A stretch of DNA of 64,000 nt from an uncultured Porphyromonadaceae bacterium (GCA_947643165.1 CANRVB010000004.1:1-64000), one strand, 5' to 3'; shown: positions 26,450 to 35,781, numbered from the stretch's first letter. Made by a program: numbers and translations. The notes: generated by a model not told the origin, from the sequence alone.

Positions 26450-27370
26450 TCAGTTGCTGTTGGAAGCATTATTTTTTATTCGTTCGATACGGTCTTGTTC
26501 GGTGGGGTATATTTTAGATAGCAGTGTCACCACTTCCGTGCGTTCTTCCGGGGTGGTTCTGCTGAAAATATTGACCAGTTCATCGAGCTTTGTATCTCGG
26601 AATATCGACAACGCGGCCGATGTTGGTTGGATCTGGTATATCTTGTCAAGGTTCTGCAACGCCTCGGCTATGGTTGCCCGGCCTTTGTCTGGACTTACAT
26701 TCATTATGTCGAGCCCCTGGCGATGATAATTGTAGAGTAGTGAGCGCATCTGGGCATTGTCGGCGAATGCGTTCAATATCGCGCTCCGGTTTTTATTGTC
26801 TTCAAATAACCGCCATCCGGCTTCTCCCGACGATTGGGCACGTTGGACTATCGCCGATGCCTTGGTATAGTGGTCCGAGCCACCTGAAGGCGAAAAACTG
26901 TCGAAATCCACGCCCAGTATAAGAAATGCGTAGAAATCAAGGATTGCAGTCAGGTTTGACGTATTCTCCTGCTCGTTATATACGAGTTGATCCCCCTCAC
27001 GATACTCAAAGTCAATGTTTGTGTCCTTTAGATTGAGCATCGGGGTAGTATACGATGAGTTGTAGACCGGCCTGAATGACTGTATCTGAAGATCTCCGGA
27101 TATATGGTCATCGCTGTAGCTGTTGACAGATAGCAGCATCCGGCACTCTATCCTTTCAGCCTGCGATATTTGCACGTCCGAGAACCGGGTGGTGTTCATA
27201 TACGATTCAAGCGCCTCTTTCAACGCGCTGAATGTGGCTTTGTTTGTGCCTTGAAGTTGGGAAGTGTTTACATCGATCGCACATTTCAACTCCTGGGCAC
27301 TTATGGACAAAGTGGTGGATATAGCCGATATGAGCAGCAGTATTCTTATTATCATCAGGAGAGTGGACAA
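26450..27370 (-). CDS. DUF4835 family secreted protein (PorD-like)
   Basis: The 306-residue protein has an N-terminal signal peptide (MSTLLMIIRILLLISAISTTLSISAQ) and matches the Bacteroidetes DUF4835 family. Key blocks are ELKCAIDVNTSQLQGTNKATFSALKEALESYMNTTRFSD, LQIQSFRPVYNSSYTTPMLNLKDTNIDFEY and ILDFYAFLILGVDFDSFSPSGG. Some Flavobacteria annotate relatives as the type IX secretion protein PorD; I recall that link but cannot check it. The gene lies between coaBC and recN, a neighbourhood I recognise across the phylum. Periplasmic or outer-membrane location is inferred from the signal peptide. The biochemical role is unknown. Confidence 0.82.
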   Translation of the reverse strand: MSTLLMIIRILLLISAISTTLSISAQELKCAIDVNTSQLQGTNKATFSALKEALESYMNTTRFSDVQISQAERIECRMLLSVNSYSDDHISGDLQIQSFRPVYNSSYTTPMLNLKDTNIDFEYREGDQLVYNEQENTSNLTAILDFYAFLILGVDFDSFSPSGGSDHYTKASAIVQRAQSSGEAGWRLFEDNKNRSAILNAFADNAQMRSLLYNYHRQGLDIMNVSPDKGRATIAEALQNLDKIYQIQPTSAALSIFRDTKLDELVNIFSRTTPEERTEVVTLLSKIYPTEQDRIERIKNNASNSN

Positions 27371-27392
27371 TAGTTGTTAAATACCCTCTTGG

Positions 27393-28595
27393 TTACTTGC
27401 CGGCTTCGGCTATACAGTCTATTATGTCTGTTGCTACAGCACGTTTGCTCTTTAGTTCAAAGTCTGTCCGTTGCTCGTTCTTGCTTATTACAGACACCTG
27501 ATTGGTATCTACGCCGAAACCGGCTCCCTTGTTTCGGAGCGAATTGAGCACAATCATGTCCAGATTCTTGCGGGTTAACTTCTCGATGGCATGATCTGTC
27601 TCATTGTCAGTCTCGAGTGCGAACCCTACGAGAAGTTGTCCCTCTCTTTTCGATTGACCCAGAGTCGCGGCTATGTCAGGATTCTTCACAAGTTCGATCG
27701 TGGGTACCCCCTGATGCTCTCGCTTTATCTTCTTGTCCGCTGGATTTGCTGGCGCATAGTCGGCTACAGCCGCTGCCATTATGGCTATGTCACATTCTGG
27801 CCACAGCTTGTTGCATGCGTCAAGCATCTGTCGGGCCGATTCCACGCCGATCACTTTTACCGAGGGGTTCGATGGCTTGATTGATACAGGACCAGCCACT
27901 ACTGTCACGTCAGCTCCTCTGTCGGCAGCTTCATCCGCGATCGCAAATCCCATCTTTCCGGTCGAGAAATTACCGATAAATCTGACAGGATCTATCCGCT
28001 CATAGGTAGGGCCTGCTGTTATAAGTATCCGTTTCCCCTTGAGGTCGGATTGTTGGTCGAAGAATTTGTCAAGCACCTCAAGTATCTTTTCAGGCTCTTC
28101 CATGCGCCCTTTCCCTACAAGATGACTTGCAAGTTCACCCTCTTTGGGCTCGATGATATGATTGTTGTACGATCGCAGCAGCTCTATATTGCGCTGGGTC
28201 GTAGGATGAGCCATCATATCAAGATCCATGGCTGGAGCGACAAAGACTGGAGCCTTTGCCGACAGGTAGGTTGTGACAAGCATGTTGTCAGCTATACCGT
28301 TTGCCATTTTTCCTATTGTCGAAGCCGTGGCGGGGGCTATTACCATTGCGTCCGCCCATAATCCCAGATCCACATGACTGTGCCATTCACCCGTATTGGC
28401 AGTGAAGAAGTCACATATCACAGGACGACCGGATAAAGCTGACAATGTGACCGGCGTGATAAATTCGCGGCCGGCTGGAGTGATTACAACCTGAACCTCA
28501 GCCCCGGCCTTTACCAATCCGCGGAGCAAGGTGACAGATTTGTATGCGGCTATACCACCGGTAATGCCGAGTATTATGTTCTTGCCTTTAAGCAT
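27393..28595 (-). CDS. coaBC: Bifunctional phosphopantothenoylcysteine decarboxylase / phosphopantothenate-cysteine ligase
   Basis: CoaBC performs two steps of coenzyme A synthesis: it couples 4'-phosphopantothenate to cysteine and then decarboxylates the product. The 400-residue protein starts MLKGKNIILGITGGIAAYKS (flavin-binding N-terminus), and contains NTGEWHSHVDLGLWADAMVIAPATA (with the catalytic His), PAMDLDMMAHP, and the ligase domain from about residue 188 (LITAGPTYERIDPVRFIGNFSTGKMG). The Lys-rich KIKREHQGVPTIELVKNPDI segment of the CoaB site follows. Its start overlaps the end of the upstream exonuclease gene by 8 bases, indicating translational coupling. Confidence 0.95.
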   Translation of the reverse strand: MLKGKNIILGITGGIAAYKSVTLLRGLVKAGAEVQVVITPAGREFITPVTLSALSGRPVICDFFTANTGEWHSHVDLGLWADAMVIAPATASTIGKMANGIADNMLVTTYLSAKAPVFVAPAMDLDMMAHPTTQRNIELLRSYNNHIIEPKEGELASHLVGKGRMEEPEKILEVLDKFFDQQSDLKGKRILITAGPTYERIDPVRFIGNFSTGKMGFAIADEAADRGADVTVVAGPVSIKPSNPSVKVIGVESARQMLDACNKLWPECDIAIMAAAVADYAPANPADKKIKREHQGVPTIELVKNPDIAATLGQSKREGQLLVGFALETDNETDHAIEKLTRKNLDMIVLNSLRNKGAGFGVDTNQVSVISKNEQRTDFELKSKRAVATDIIDCIAEAGK

Positions 28596-29412
28596 GCGTG
28601 TTGAAATTATTCATACCCGTCTTCCTGCAACCCTGGTTGTGGCGTGAGGTAGATATACGGTCATGAATATTTTTGAAGCAGTCCTTTGTGTTTTTTGAGA
28701 AGTCACCTTTCATTATCCAGTCATAATATCCGGGCTCACGGCTTAGCACCTCTTCCGCTATCTTGCCTTTATATTTGCCGAAATTGATCACTTCCCTATT
28801 GTTGTCATCATATACAAGCCGGCCCATGAAATCCACATTGCGGTTCATTGCCGAGAAATCAGCCAAAGCGTCTATGTCATTGGTCAGATCGGGGTAGCGG
28901 TCAAGTTGGGCTTTGAGTACTTCATATGTAGCCATGGTGTCGGCATCCGACGAATGTGCCTGTTCCAGATCCTTGTCGCAGTAAAATCTGTATGCGGCGA
29001 TGAGCGTTCGTTGTTCCTTCTTGTGGAAAATATTCTGAACGTCGATGAAGCGCGACTTGGAAAAGTCGAAGTTGATTCCGGCACGTTGAAATTCCTCATC
29101 AAGCATCGGCACATCAAAGCGTGTGGAATTGAAGCCTGCAATATCACACCCCTCGAAGTATTTGGCGATACCGCTTGCTATCTCCGCGAATTTCGGTGCA
29201 TCGGCCACATCGCTGTCCGTGATATGGTGTACTGCGGTGGCCTCTTCCGGAATATGTATGCCCGGATTTACGCGTCGGGTGTATGGCTTCGGATCCGTAT
29301 CTCCGGGCTCCACCTTCAGAACCGTTATTTCGACTATACGGTCATTGGTGATGTTGGTTCCGGTCGTCTCGAGATCGAAAAATATTATAGGCTTTTTTAG
29401 ATTGAGTTCCAT
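28588..29412 (-). CDS. DEDDh 3'-5' exonuclease (DnaQ-like) with a C-terminal DUF3820-type segment
   Basis: The 274-residue protein has an exonuclease domain of the DnaQ/DNA polymerase III epsilon superfamily. The motifs are IIFFDLETTGTN (ExoI, Asp and Glu near residues 13-15), AGFNSTRFDVPMLDEEF (ExoII) and QAHSSDADTMATYEV (ExoIII with His). The C-terminal quarter, INFGKYKGKIAEEVLSREPGYYDWIMKG, fits the short DUF3820 motif often attached to such nucleases. It is more likely a repair or processing exonuclease than the replicative proofreading subunit. It lies between dnaN (7 bases upstream) and coaBC (8-base overlap). Confidence 0.88.
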   Translation of the reverse strand: MELNLKKPIIFFDLETTGTNITNDRIVEITVLKVEPGDTDPKPYTRRVNPGIHIPEEATAVHHITDSDVADAPKFAEIASGIAKYFEGCDIAGFNSTRFDVPMLDEEFQRAGINFDFSKSRFIDVQNIFHKKEQRTLIAAYRFYCDKDLEQAHSSDADTMATYEVLKAQLDRYPDLTNDIDALADFSAMNRNVDFMGRLVYDDNNREVINFGKYKGKIAEEVLSREPGYYDWIMKGDFSKNTKDCFKNIHDRISTSRHNQGCRKTGMNNFNTHA

Positions 29413-29419
29413 GATCCGG

Positions 29420-30553
29420 TTAATATTCTACGATATTCATAGGCATGAGAATCATCAGCAGCTCTGTGTCAGGTTCCTGTTCTGCCGGTATGCATACTGC
29501 TGGACGGCTCGGATCGGCAAGCTTCATGACTACCTCCGGAGCTTGTATTGTCGAGAAGATATCCAGAAGATATGGCCCGCTGAATCCGATTACCATGTCC
29601 GAACCTCCGTAGTCGCACGACACAGTCTCGCGTCCCGATGTGCCCGATCCGCTGTCCTGGGCTGTCAGCAGCAGCGAGTTGTCGCTGAGCTTGAATTTGA
29701 TGAGTCCGTTGCCGTCATTCCCGAACACGGTGACACGCTTTACGGCGTTGATCATCGACAGGCGGTCGAGCGTCAGGATATTGGGGTTTGATGGAGGGAT
29801 CACGCGGTTATAGTCAGGGAAGCATCCCTTTATCTGGCGGCAGTCGAAACGGTAGGACGCCGTACGGAAACAAACACTCTTTTCTGTTATCGTCACATGT
29901 ATATTCTCCTCCTTGGCGAAAACATTCTTGAGAACCGTAGCAGGTTTGACGGGCAGAATGAATGAGCAATTTGTCGACGGAGTGATCGACTGATCCGTAA
30001 AGCGTACCAGCTTGCGTGTGTCGGTCGAGACAAACACAATGCGGTCTGGCTTCACATCCCACAGTATACCCATCATCTGCGGACGCAGGTCATCTGAACC
30101 TACTGCGAAAATGGTATTCTCGATTCCGCGCAGAGCCTGCTCTGCCGTGATGTCAAACTCGATGCATTGGTCGGCCGGAACCTCAGGCTCTGTGGTCAGA
30201 GGATAGTCCGCTCCGGAAATTGCAGCTGTGTGATATACACCGTTAGGGTAGGTTATGATTGTCTCAAGTGTGGAATCATTGATCTCAAAAGTCATTCCTT
30301 GAGCCGGCATCTCCTTGAGCAGATCGACCATACGGTGGGCATCAAGGCAGAACGACCCCTCGCCTTCAGCATCCGTCACCTCGAGAGTGGCGACAAGCGA
30401 GTTTTCTGTGTCAGAAGCTTTTACTGTCAGAGTGTTGTCGGCCAACGTAAACAGGAAGTTGTTGAGAATGGTCAGCGCATTTTTCGAGTTTATGACTTTG
30501 CTTACTGCCGAAACAAAGGTGTAGAGTGTCTTGCTTGGAACGTTAAATTTCAT
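29420..30553 (-). CDS. dnaN: DNA polymerase III beta subunit (sliding clamp)
   Basis: DnaN forms the ring-shaped clamp that keeps the replicative polymerase on DNA. The 377-residue protein shows the three-domain clamp pattern: MKFNVPSKTLYTFVSAVSKVINSKNALTILNNFLF at the start, then SDTENSLVATLEV, LDAHRMVDLLKEMP, the second domain from about residue 125 (ALRGIENTIFAVGSDDLRPQMMGI) and the third ending VMKLADPSRPAVCIPAEQEPD...ELLMILMPMNI. It is first in the minus-strand dnaN-exonuclease-coaBC-DUF4835-recN-rlmB cluster, downstream of the -7 element at 30596. Confidence 0.96.
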   Translation of the reverse strand: MKFNVPSKTLYTFVSAVSKVINSKNALTILNNFLFTLADNTLTVKASDTENSLVATLEVTDAEGEGSFCLDAHRMVDLLKEMPAQGMTFEINDSTLETIITYPNGVYHTAAISGADYPLTTEPEVPADQCIEFDITAEQALRGIENTIFAVGSDDLRPQMMGILWDVKPDRIVFVSTDTRKLVRFTDQSITPSTNCSFILPVKPATVLKNVFAKEENIHVTITEKSVCFRTASYRFDCRQIKGCFPDYNRVIPPSNPNILTLDRLSMINAVKRVTVFGNDGNGLIKFKLSDNSLLLTAQDSGSGTSGRETVSCDYGGSDMVIGFSGPYLLDIFSTIQAPEVVMKLADPSRPAVCIPAEQEPDTELLMILMPMNIVEY

Positions 30554-30595
30554 AATCTACGGTTTCGAGTTGATGAGGAGTATTGTTTATAATAA

Positions 30596-30603
30596 CAAAG
30601 GTA
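30596..30603 (-). promoter_or_regulatory. Promoter -7 element for dnaN
   Basis: TACCTTTG on the minus strand matches TAnnTTTG and lies about 43 bases upstream of the dnaN start. The -33 position holds ATTG near 30623-30626 at about 19 bases spacing. Confidence 0.5.
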
Positions 30604-30753
30604 TGAAATATTTTCGACAATTCAATAATCGATGCGGATTATATGAAATAATCCAAATAATCCGCACCTCAACCTGTCGGAACCTTCGATGTTGGTATTT
30701 GTGGTTGTAAATATCTGATTAGTAGCGATATATGCATAAAATACGACTGTTTG

Positions 30754-30787
30754 GAGATCGGGATGCCGGTGCCGTCTTCCCGATCTC
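30754..30787. repeat. Inverted repeat upstream of sppA
   Basis: A perfect 10-base stem (30754-30763 with 30778-30787, loop of 14 bases) stands alone in the dnaN-sppA gap. It has no T-tract on either side, so it is unlikely to be an intrinsic terminator. It could be an operator or RNA structure. Confidence 0.5.
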
Positions 30788-30884
30788 TGAGTAAACGTGT
30801 TGTGGCATAATGAGTTACGCGCGTTGGGGTATGCGTCCGGGACAATAATCTGGCTCAAATGATATGTATGTCACGAATATTTAT

Positions 30885-30892
30885 TATATTTG
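30885..30892 (+). promoter_or_regulatory. Promoter -7 element for the sppA operon
   Basis: TATATTTG matches TAnnTTTG and lies 48 bases upstream of the sppA start. The -33 box is weak. Confidence 0.5.
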
Positions 30893-30940
30893 CACAATTG
30901 GGTATTGCCCAGTATTTATTACCTTTTATTATAGAAGAAG

Positions 30941-32713
30941 ATGAAGAGCTTCCTGATGAGTTTTCTGGGTTCGCTGGCAGCGTTGTGGGTATCATTGACG
31001 CTGGTGGTGGTCTTGGGAATGTTTTTTGTGGCGATAGCTGTCGTGGGTTCATCACAGCAGGGCGGTGTGACTGTTAAACCTCACTCTATCTTGCGTTTAG
31101 ACCTGTCTGGACAGATCGCGGATCGACCTTCGCCCAGAGATATTATTGGCGAGATAACCGGTCAAGCCGGCGAAAAAGTTTTGCCGTTGGACCGTATGGT
31201 CGCAGCCATTGACGGCGCTGCTGACGACGATAATATAGACGCTATATATATAGAATGTAACGGCGCTCAGGCTGGTTTGGCACAGACACAGGCTATTGTC
31301 GATGCGTTGGCTCGCTTCCGCGATAGCGGTAAACCCGTATATGCCTATGCAGACCAGATGACCCAGGGCAACTATGTCATAGCTGCTGCCGGAGCTGACT
31401 CCGTTTTTGTCAATCCAATCGCTATGCTCGATATACATGGCCTGTCTGCGACCACATTATATTATAAGGAGCTGATGGATAAGATAGGCGTTGAAGCTCA
31501 GATAGTTAAGGTCGGTACTTATAAGAGTGCGGTGGAGCCGTTCATGCTTAATGAAATGAGTGCCGCAAATCGGGAGCAGCAGGCTGCTTATCTTGGTTCT
31601 ATATGGCATACGCTGGCCGAGCAGATAGCGCAGGGCAGAGGCGTTACTGTCGACACTGTCAACGTTTGGGCCGACAGCTATTCGTATACCAAATCTTCCG
31701 AGTGGCTCATGGCCAATGGATTGGTCGATGCTACAGCTTACAGACACGAGATGATGGAGCGTCTTGGAGCGCTCACCGAGTCTAAAAAGCCAAGAGAACC
31801 TCACATGGTAGACTTCACAGATTATTACGATGTAGCCGTTAAGGCAGGTCATGGTAAAACGCAAATTGCTGTTCTCTATGCTTTAGGCGATATTACGGAG
31901 GATGGCAGCTCGGGCATAGCATCATCGAGACTTGTGCCTCAGATCCTTGATCTGGCTGACGACGAGAAGGTTGATGCTTTGATATTGCGTGTCAACTCGG
32001 GCGGTGGCAGTGCGTATGCCTCAGAGCAGATCTGGGAGGCTCTGGAGCAATATAAAAAGATCTCAGGCAAGCCATTTTATGTCTCGATGGGCGATGTGGC
32101 CGCATCTGGTGGCTATTATATATCGTGTGGCGCAGACCGTATATATGCCGACAAGGTGACACTGACCGGATCCATAGGTATATTTGGAATTATTCCGTCA
32201 GCTCACAAGCTGATGGCCGACAAGTTAGGAATACATTCAGCAACTGTCGCTACCAATACTACAGAGCAACTTACGTTCCTCAAACCAATGGGCGAGAGGC
32301 AGCGTGCAGCCATGCAGGGTTATGTCGATGCTGGTTATGAGCTCTTCACACGCCGCGTGGCAGAGGGCAGATCGATGTCGCAGGATAGTGTCAAGGCTAT
32401 AGCTGAGGGCCGTGTATGGGACGGCCTGACTGCAAGCCGCATTGGTCTTGTCGATAAACTCGGTGGTCTTGATATGGCAATAGCCGACATGGCGGAAGAA
32501 CTGGGAGTTGAGTCTGGCGATTTTTATGTAAAAAGCTATCCCGCAGTGAAATTCAAATGGTGGGAAGAACTGGTTGAACAAACGGGACAGCTGCAGCAGT
32601 CACGGATAGAACAGTTTGCCGGACCGTTGGCTCCTCTTTATCGTGCCGTGCGGTCGGTAGAGACTATGGACAACCCGGTGCAGTGCAGAATGCAACCCGT
32701 TGTGATTGACTGA
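30941..32713 (+). CDS. sppA: Signal peptide peptidase SppA, 67-kDa type
   Basis: SppA is an inner-membrane protease that cleaves leftover signal peptides in the membrane. The 590-residue protein has one N-terminal membrane helix (about residues 7-32) and two tandem Clp-like domains. The Ser/Lys dyad characteristic of the long type is visible: VGTYKSAVEPF holds the catalytic Lys in the first half, and VAASGGYYISCGADRIYA holds the catalytic Ser in the second half. Length and architecture match the family. It heads a plus-strand run sppA-lpxK-punA-thiL. Confidence 0.94.
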   Translation: MKSFLMSFLGSLAALWVSLTLVVVLGMFFVAIAVVGSSQQGGVTVKPHSILRLDLSGQIADRPSPRDIIGEITGQAGEKVLPLDRMVAAIDGAADDDNIDAIYIECNGAQAGLAQTQAIVDALARFRDSGKPVYAYADQMTQGNYVIAAAGADSVFVNPIAMLDIHGLSATTLYYKELMDKIGVEAQIVKVGTYKSAVEPFMLNEMSAANREQQAAYLGSIWHTLAEQIAQGRGVTVDTVNVWADSYSYTKSSEWLMANGLVDATAYRHEMMERLGALTESKKPREPHMVDFTDYYDVAVKAGHGKTQIAVLYALGDITEDGSSGIASSRLVPQILDLADDEKVDALILRVNSGGGSAYASEQIWEALEQYKKISGKPFYVSMGDVAASGGYYISCGADRIYADKVTLTGSIGIFGIIPSAHKLMADKLGIHSATVATNTTEQLTFLKPMGERQRAAMQGYVDAGYELFTRRVAEGRSMSQDSVKAIAEGRVWDGLTASRIGLVDKLGGLDMAIADMAEELGVESGDFYVKSYPAVKFKWWEELVEQTGQLQQSRIEQFAGPLAPLYRAVRSVETMDNPVQCRMQPVVID

Positions 32714-32732
32714 CAATGAAAGCCTGAGCGAG

Positions 32733-33848
32733 GTGAACGGACGCAATAAGATATTATCGATCATGGTACTTTGGCCGCTGTCAAAGCTTTATGGCTTGGC
32801 AGTGGCGGTGCGTAATATGCTGTTTGACCGTGGCATATTGAAACAGCATAGTTTTGATATACCCGTCGTCGTGGTAGGCAATATAGCCGTCGGAGGTACT
32901 GGCAAGACTCCTCACACTGAGTATATTGTTGAGCAGTTGTCGGAACAGTACAGCATAGCAGTGTTGAGCCGCGGATATAAGCGTAGAACAAAAGGCTTTG
33001 TAGCAGCTACGCCAGATTCGACACCAGATGAGATAGGTGATGAGCCTACACAGATATACCGTCGTTTTGCCGGAAAAGTTCCGGTAGTCGTATGTGAGGA
33101 CAGGGTGAAAGGAATACGCACAATCCGCTCACGTTTTCCGGAGGTTAATATGGTCGTGCTTGACGATGCATTTCAGCACCGTTATGTCAAGCCGTCGGCA
33201 GCGGTGGTGTTGGTGGAGTTTGGTAAACCGCCATACCGGGATAGTCTGCTGCCCCTCGGTCGACTGCGGGAGCCTCAGACGGGTCTCAACCGCGCCGATA
33301 TAGTCGTGGTTACAAAATGCCCGGCGGAAGCCAAACCTATGGACTATCGTGAGTTTAAGGAAAATCTTAATCTGTATCCTTATCAAAAGCTGTTTTTCTC
33401 ACGCTACAGGTATATGCCGGCGCTCCCCATTTTTGCCGAAAGGGCAATAGCCGCCCCGACGCTTCAGTCGATGAGACCCGGCGATATTCTGTTGTCGCTC
33501 ACAGGTATTGCCAATCCGCTTCCGTTTGTCAGGTTTTTGCGCAGGTCTGGTGCCAAGGTCAAAATACTGAAATTTGATGATCACCACCGTTTTACTATGG
33601 CTGACATGGAACTTATCAAAGAAAAATTCAGAAAATTCAGTGGCCGCAAATATATCATCACCACTGAAAAGGATGCCATACGGTTGGAAAAATTGTCTTT
33701 TTTCCCTGAAGAGCTCAAACCATTCATCTTTTATTTGCCAATACATGTGGAGATGATTCAGGCTTCGGCGCCGCATTCCTCTCTCGATGAAGCTATATTG
33801 CAGACATTAAGGGAAAATTCAAACCAAACCCAACAGGTGAATTGTTAA
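32733..33848 (+). CDS. lpxK: Tetraacyldisaccharide 4'-kinase (lipid A)
   Basis: LpxK phosphorylates the 4' position of the lipid A disaccharide precursor at the inner membrane. The family signature is present: LWPLSKLYGLAVAVRNMLFD near the start, the P-loop VGNIAVGGTGKTPHTEYI, VLSRGYKRRTKGF, IGDEPTQIYRRF, VLDDAFQHRYVKP and FDDHHRFTMADM. I place the start at the GTG at 32733, just after the sppA stop; the ATG at 32763 and a TTG at 32706 overlapping sppA are alternatives. The product is about 370 residues, normal for the family, and shows that the organism makes lipid A. Confidence 0.9.
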   Translation: MNGRNKILSIMVLWPLSKLYGLAVAVRNMLFDRGILKQHSFDIPVVVVGNIAVGGTGKTPHTEYIVEQLSEQYSIAVLSRGYKRRTKGFVAATPDSTPDEIGDEPTQIYRRFAGKVPVVVCEDRVKGIRTIRSRFPEVNMVVLDDAFQHRYVKPSAAVVLVEFGKPPYRDSLLPLGRLREPQTGLNRADIVVVTKCPAEAKPMDYREFKENLNLYPYQKLFFSRYRYMPALPIFAERAIAAPTLQSMRPGDILLSLTGIANPLPFVRFLRRSGAKVKILKFDDHHRFTMADMELIKEKFRKFSGRKYIITTEKDAIRLEKLSFFPEELKPFIFYLPIHVEMIQASAPHSSLDEAILQTLRENSNQTQQVNC

Positions 33849-33869
33849 TACTTAAAACAACAATCTGAT

Positions 33870-34682
33870 ATGCTAACTAAAATTCAAAAGACTGCAGAAT
33901 ACATTAAGGCCAAAGTAAAAAGTGTGCCTGACACAGCCATCATACTCGGAACCGGATTGGGAGCTCTTGTAGACCATATCGAGAACAAGAACTACATACC
34001 GTATACAGAGATACCGGACTTCCCAGTATCGACAGTCGAAGGACATAGCGGCAACCTGATATTCGGAACACTTGGTGGCCGTCCTGTCATAGCCATGCAA
34101 GGACGTTTCCACTACTATGAGGGCTACGACATGAAGGAAGTCACATTCCCTGTCAGGGTAATGCAGGCACTCGGTGTGAAGACGCTCTTTGTCAGCAATG
34201 CTGCCGGTGGTATGAACAAGGAGTTCAAGGTAGGCGACATAATGATCATAACAGATCATATCAACCTATTCCCTGAAAATCCGTTGCGTGGCAAGAACTA
34301 TGATGAACTGGGACCGCGCTTCCCTGCGATGACTGAAGCTTACAGCCATCGACTCATAGAAATAGCTGACAATGTAGCCGCTGAAAAGGGCATACGCGTG
34401 ATGCATGGTGTATATGTGGGCACCCCAGGTCCTACATTTGAGACTCCTGCCGAGTATGAATACTTCCGTATCATAGGTGGTGATGCCGTCGGTATGTCGA
34501 CGGTGCCTGAGGTGATTGTCGCCAACCATGCAGGAATGGAAGTGTTCGGTGTATCTGTCATAACCGATCTCGGAGGTAAGGATGTTACGGAAGTGCCGAC
34601 TCATGAAGAGGTACAGAAGGCTGCTCAAAAGGCCCAACCTTTTATGATGGAGGTAATAAAGGGCATTGTAGCACGTATCTGA
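33870..34682 (+). CDS. punA: Purine nucleoside phosphorylase (inosine/guanosine type)
   Basis: The enzyme splits inosine or guanosine with phosphate to give the base and ribose-1-phosphate in purine salvage. The 270-residue trimeric-type PNP shows IILGTGLGALVDHIE near residue 25, FPVSTVEGHSGNLIFG, GRFHYYEGYDMKEVTFPVRVM, LFVSNAAGGMNKEFKVGDIMIITDHINL, and the active-site block VGTPGPTFETPAEYEYFRIIGGDAVGMSTVPEVIVANHAGM. All catalytic blocks are present and length is as expected. It follows lpxK by 21 bases. Confidence 0.95.
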   Translation: MLTKIQKTAEYIKAKVKSVPDTAIILGTGLGALVDHIENKNYIPYTEIPDFPVSTVEGHSGNLIFGTLGGRPVIAMQGRFHYYEGYDMKEVTFPVRVMQALGVKTLFVSNAAGGMNKEFKVGDIMIITDHINLFPENPLRGKNYDELGPRFPAMTEAYSHRLIEIADNVAAEKGIRVMHGVYVGTPGPTFETPAEYEYFRIIGGDAVGMSTVPEVIVANHAGMEVFGVSVITDLGGKDVTEVPTHEEVQKAAQKAQPFMMEVIKGIVARI

Positions 34683-34713
34683 TAATCCGAATCGGTAAAT
34701 AAATCCGCAATAT

Positions 34714-35781
34714 ATGGAAATATCTGAAGTAGGGGAGTTCGGCCTGATTGACAGACTGACGGAGAATCTCCCTGTGCATAATGATTCCACGATAAAGAGC
34801 GTAGGCGATGACGCTGCCATTCTGCGTTATGGCGCAGATCGCGATTTGCTTGTATCGACCGATTTGCTTGTCGAGGGAATACATTTCGATTTGACGTATG
34901 TTCCTCTTAAGCATCTCGGCTACAAGGCGGCCGTAGTCAATTTTTCTGACATCTGTGCCATGAATGGCATACCACGTCAGATTACAGTAGGTCTGGGCAT
35001 ATCGTCAAGATTCACAGTCGAGCATATCGAGGCCCTGTATGCCGGAATACGTCTGGCTTGCGAAATCTACGGTGTTGATCTTGTGGGCGGCGATACTACA
35101 TCATCAAAGTCCGGATTGGTAATCAGCATCACTGCTATCGGCGATTGTGCTAAAGGTGCAGCTGTGACACGCAACGGTGCGCACGACACGGACTTGATAT
35201 GCGTGTCGGGCGATCTTGGAGCCGCTTATATGGGCCTTCAGTTGCTTGAGCGCGAGAAAATAGCTTCGGCAGGGCATAAGGATTTTGTTCCGAAGTTCGA
35301 AGGAAAGGAATATCTGATTGAACGTCAGCTCAAACCGGAAGCCCGCCGTGATATAGTTGAAATACTTGCTAAAAATGAGATCATACCGACATCTATGATC
35401 GATGTCAGCGATGGACTGTCATCTGAGCTACTTCATCTCTGCAAGGAGGGCAACTGCGGATGCCGTGTCTACGAGGACCGTATCCCAATTGATTATCAAA
35501 CGGCGGTGATGGCTGAGGAACTTAACATGAACCTTGTTACCGCAGCACTGAATGGCGGTGAGGATTATGAGCTCTTGTTCACTGTGCCTCTCCATATGCA
35601 CGACAAAGTCAAGGATCTTGATGGTATAAAAGTGATAGGACATATAACCAAACCCGAACTCGGGGCGGCACTTGTCACGCGAGATGGCTCGGAAATACAA
35701 TTGCGTGCGCAAGGCTTCAACCACATGGCCCCAGTCCAGGAGGTGTCAACCGAACCTGACAACTCCGGAGATAAGGATTGA
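34714..35781 (+). CDS. thiL: Thiamine-monophosphate kinase
   Basis: ThiL phosphorylates thiamine monophosphate to thiamine diphosphate, the final step of the cofactor pathway. The 355-residue AIR-synthase-type protein starts with EVGEFGLIDRLTENL, then SVGDDAAILRYG, LVSTDLLVEGIHFDLTYVPLKHLGYKAAVVNFSDICAMNG (metal and ATP binding), GVDLVGGDTTSSKSGLVISITAIG and IDVSDGLSSELLHLCKEG. GGEDYELLFTV is also diagnostic. It ends the sppA operon and a large hairpin follows. No TPP riboswitch is visible upstream. Confidence 0.94.
   Translation: MEISEVGEFGLIDRLTENLPVHNDSTIKSVGDDAAILRYGADRDLLVSTDLLVEGIHFDLTYVPLKHLGYKAAVVNFSDICAMNGIPRQITVGLGISSRFTVEHIEALYAGIRLACEIYGVDLVGGDTTSSKSGLVISITAIGDCAKGAAVTRNGAHDTDLICVSGDLGAAYMGLQLLEREKIASAGHKDFVPKFEGKEYLIERQLKPEARRDIVEILAKNEIIPTSMIDVSDGLSSELLHLCKEGNCGCRVYEDRIPIDYQTAVMAEELNMNLVTAALNGGEDYELLFTVPLHMHDKVKDLDGIKVIGHITKPELGAALVTRDGSEIQLRAQGFNHMAPVQEVSTEPDNSGDKD

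Larger units (their letters stand above)
30554..30940. other. Intergenic region between divergent dnaN and sppA operons
   Basis: This 387-base region holds a minus-strand -7 element for dnaN (30596-30603), a hairpin at 30634-30665 (GCGGATTAT/ATAATCCGC), a second hairpin at 30754-30787, and the plus-strand promoter element of sppA (30885-30892). I see no convincing gene in it. Confidence 0.6.

Noticed and set aside
34714-35781. A TPP riboswitch upstream of thiL
   Set aside because: The 31 bases between punA and thiL are too short and carry no thi-box core.
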